Source: Nostoc cf. edaphicum LEGE 07299
GTDB taxonomy: Bacteria > Cyanobacteriota > Cyanobacteriia > Cyanobacteriales > Nostocaceae
DNA length: 6,761 nt
NCBI RefSeq assembly: GCF_015207245.1
Contig: NZ_JADEXF010000181.1
Span: 1 to 6,761 of the forward strand
Direction of reading: 5' to 3'
Positions 5,645 through 6,761 of this stretch are shown piece by piece. Below the pieces are notes generated by a model, which was not told the origin of the DNA, did no database searches, and saw only the letters and a program-made list of their open reading frames with translations. A program made the translations under genes and the position numbers. How positions within the stretch are numbered: position 1 is the stretch's first letter; every line of letters starts with the position of its first letter.

Positions 5645-6682
5645 ATGGGTATACCTCTGCGCGTATTACTTGTTGAGGATTCAGAAGACGACGCTTTGTT
5701 GCTGCTGCGCGAACTGCAACGTGGTGGCTACGAAGTAACCTTTGAACGGATTGATACACCCACAGCCATGAAAGCTGCGATCGCAGGGCAAACATGGGAT
5801 ATCGTGATCTGCGATTATTCCATGCCCACCTTTAGCGCCCCGGCGGCATTGAAGCAGGTCAAGGAAAGTGGACTTGACCTGCCATTCATTATCGTCTCAG
5901 GCACTATTGGTGAAGATACGGCAGTCGCCGCGATGAAAGCTGGTGCCCATGACTACATCATCAAAGGCAATCTAGCACGACTTACCCCTGCTGTTGCCCG
6001 CGAGTTGCGCGAGGCACTAGTGAGACGGGAGCGTAAACAAGCAGAGGAGCAGATTAAAGCATCGCTTGAAGAAAAAGAGGTGCTATTGAAAGAAATTCAT
6101 CACCGGGTAAAAAATAATTTGCAGATTATTTCCAGTCTGCTCAACCTGCAAGCAGAGTATCTCAAGGACAATCAAGCTCTTGAGGTATTTAAAGATAGCC
6201 AGAACCGGATTGAATCAATGGCTCTGATCCACGAGAAACTGTATCAATCTCAAGACTTGGCAAGAATTAATTTTGCCGACTATATTCAAGATTTAGTAAC
6301 TAATTTATTTTATTCATACAACGTTAATTCCAGCGATATTACCTTGAAAATGAACGTTGAGGAGGTTTTTCTAGCCATTGATGCAGCTATTCCTTGCGGT
6401 TTGATTATCAATGAACTTATTTCAAATTCTCTAAAATATGCCTTTCCCCAAAGAGAACCGGGAGAAATTTGTATTGACTTTTGCTCCATGCAACCCAATT
6501 TATTTAGACTTAATATCAGTGATAATGGTGTCGGTTTTGCCCAATATTTTGACTTTCAAGCTACAGAATCATTAGGTTTACGATTAGTCAAAGGTCTAAT
6601 ACATCAGCTACAAGGCAATATCGATTTTACCAGTAACAAGGGAGTAGAGTATAAAATTATATTCCCAACTAAAAACTTCTAA
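5645..6682 (+). CDS. receiver-HisKA_2 histidine kinase fusion
   Basis: The 345-residue product has no membrane segment and is predicted cytoplasmic. The N-terminal receiver (about 4-125) has E11/D12, phospho-acceptor D57 (ICDYSMP), S85 (SGTIGED) and K107 (IIKGNLARL). A short charged helix (about 127-148) links it to a HisKA_2 domain with [11 protein letters not shown] (150-160); H153, before the arginine, is the likely phosphorylated histidine by analogy with HWE-type kinases, and H152 is the alternative. The HATPase domain has an N box [13 protein letters not shown] (255-267), G1 DNGVGF (293-298) and SLGLRLV (309-315). Phosphorylation of the receiver probably gates the attached kinase. It lies 84 bp after the Rcp1-like gene, more than the gap between the first two genes, and part of the gap is a heptamer repeat touching the ATG. 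The start is kept because the receiver begins at once (strand 1 at residues 5-10). Codons near the 3' end are more AT-rich than the receiver part. Confidence 0.92.
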   Translation: MGIPLRVLLVEDSEDDALLLLRELQRGGYEVTFERIDTPTAMKAAIAGQTWDIVICDYSMPTFSAPAALKQVKESGLDLPFIIVSGTIGEDTAVAAMKAGAHDYIIKGNLARLTPAVARELREALVRRERKQAEEQIKASLEEKEVLLKEIHHRVKNNLQIISSLLNLQAEYLKDNQALEVFKDSQNRIESMALIHEKLYQSQDLARINFADYIQDLVTNLFYSYNVNSSDITLKMNVEEVFLAIDAAIPCGLIINELISNSLKYAFPQREPGEICIDFCSMQPNLFRLNISDNGVGFAQYFDFQATESLGLRLVKGLIHQLQGNIDFTSNKGVEYKIIFPTKNF

Positions 6683-6703
6683 CTTTATAAGTTAAACACA
6701 ATC

Positions 6704-6761
6704 ATGAACCCAGTAAATATATTAGTTGTTGAAGATGAAATCATCGTAGCAATGGATATAA
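6704..6761 (+). CDS. response-regulator receiver protein, 5' part only
   Basis: Nineteen codons from ATG to the window edge translate as MNPVNILVVEDEIIVAMDI, which is strand 1 and the acidic pocket (E10/D11/E12) of a receiver domain. It is 21 bp after the stop of the receiver-kinase gene in the same direction, so it is probably co-transcribed. There is no strong Shine-Dalgarno in the short gap. Whether it is a lone receiver, a hybrid kinase or a transcription factor cannot be seen here. The N-terminal wording is common in cyanobacterial receiver proteins that continue into PAS or kinase domains, but that is only recollection. Confidence 0.75.
   Translation, partial: MNPVNILVVEDEIIVAMDI

Overview
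The window looks like part of a heterocystous, Nostoc/Anabaena-type cyanobacterial chromosome or large plasmid. The HIP1 octamer GCGATCGC occurs at least five times (1604, 1865, 3328, 4709, 5777). Heptanucleotide tandem repeats and palindromic repeat islands of the sort common in Nostoc are present, and the proteins (CHASE3 kinase, Rcp1-like regulator, Mo-dependent-nitrogenase-like protein, arsenosugar-type ArsM) are of cyanobacterial type. The genus is inferred from these traits, not proven.

Layout. Positions 1-288 hold no gene but an island of heptad repeats and small palindromes bounded by an imperfect inverted repeat. Three genes follow on the minus strand: an arsenite S-adenosylmethionine methyltransferase (289-1257, arsM), an OmpR/PhoB-type response regulator with unusual residues in its DNA-binding domain (1454-2128), and a 95-residue Mo-dependent-nitrogenase C-terminal-like protein (2297-2584). 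A gene-free stretch of about 1 kb (2585-3622) separates these from the plus-strand genes. Its right part is a repeat island that contains a 184-bp MITE-like element with 18-bp terminal inverted repeats and an exact 8-bp flanking duplication.

From 3623 to the right edge runs a plus-strand two-component cluster: a membrane CHASE3 histidine kinase, an Rcp1-like single-domain receiver 15 bp downstream, a receiver-HisKA_2 kinase fusion, and the first 19 codons of another receiver protein. Gene order and spacing suggest a multi-step phosphorelay. The inferred flow is that the CHASE3 kinase senses a periplasmic or membrane signal and phosphorylates the Rcp1-like receiver and/or the receiver of the downstream kinase. 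No output domain is visible inside the window. The third gene of this cluster has an array of AATTACG heptamers running directly into its ATG, with no Shine-Dalgarno sequence.

I see no wholly new multi-gene system. The most distinctive structures are the MITE nested inside an older repeat, the heptamer array that replaces a ribosome-binding site, and the response regulator with odd recognition-helix and wing residues beside a near-perfect 16-bp palindrome in its own promoter region.
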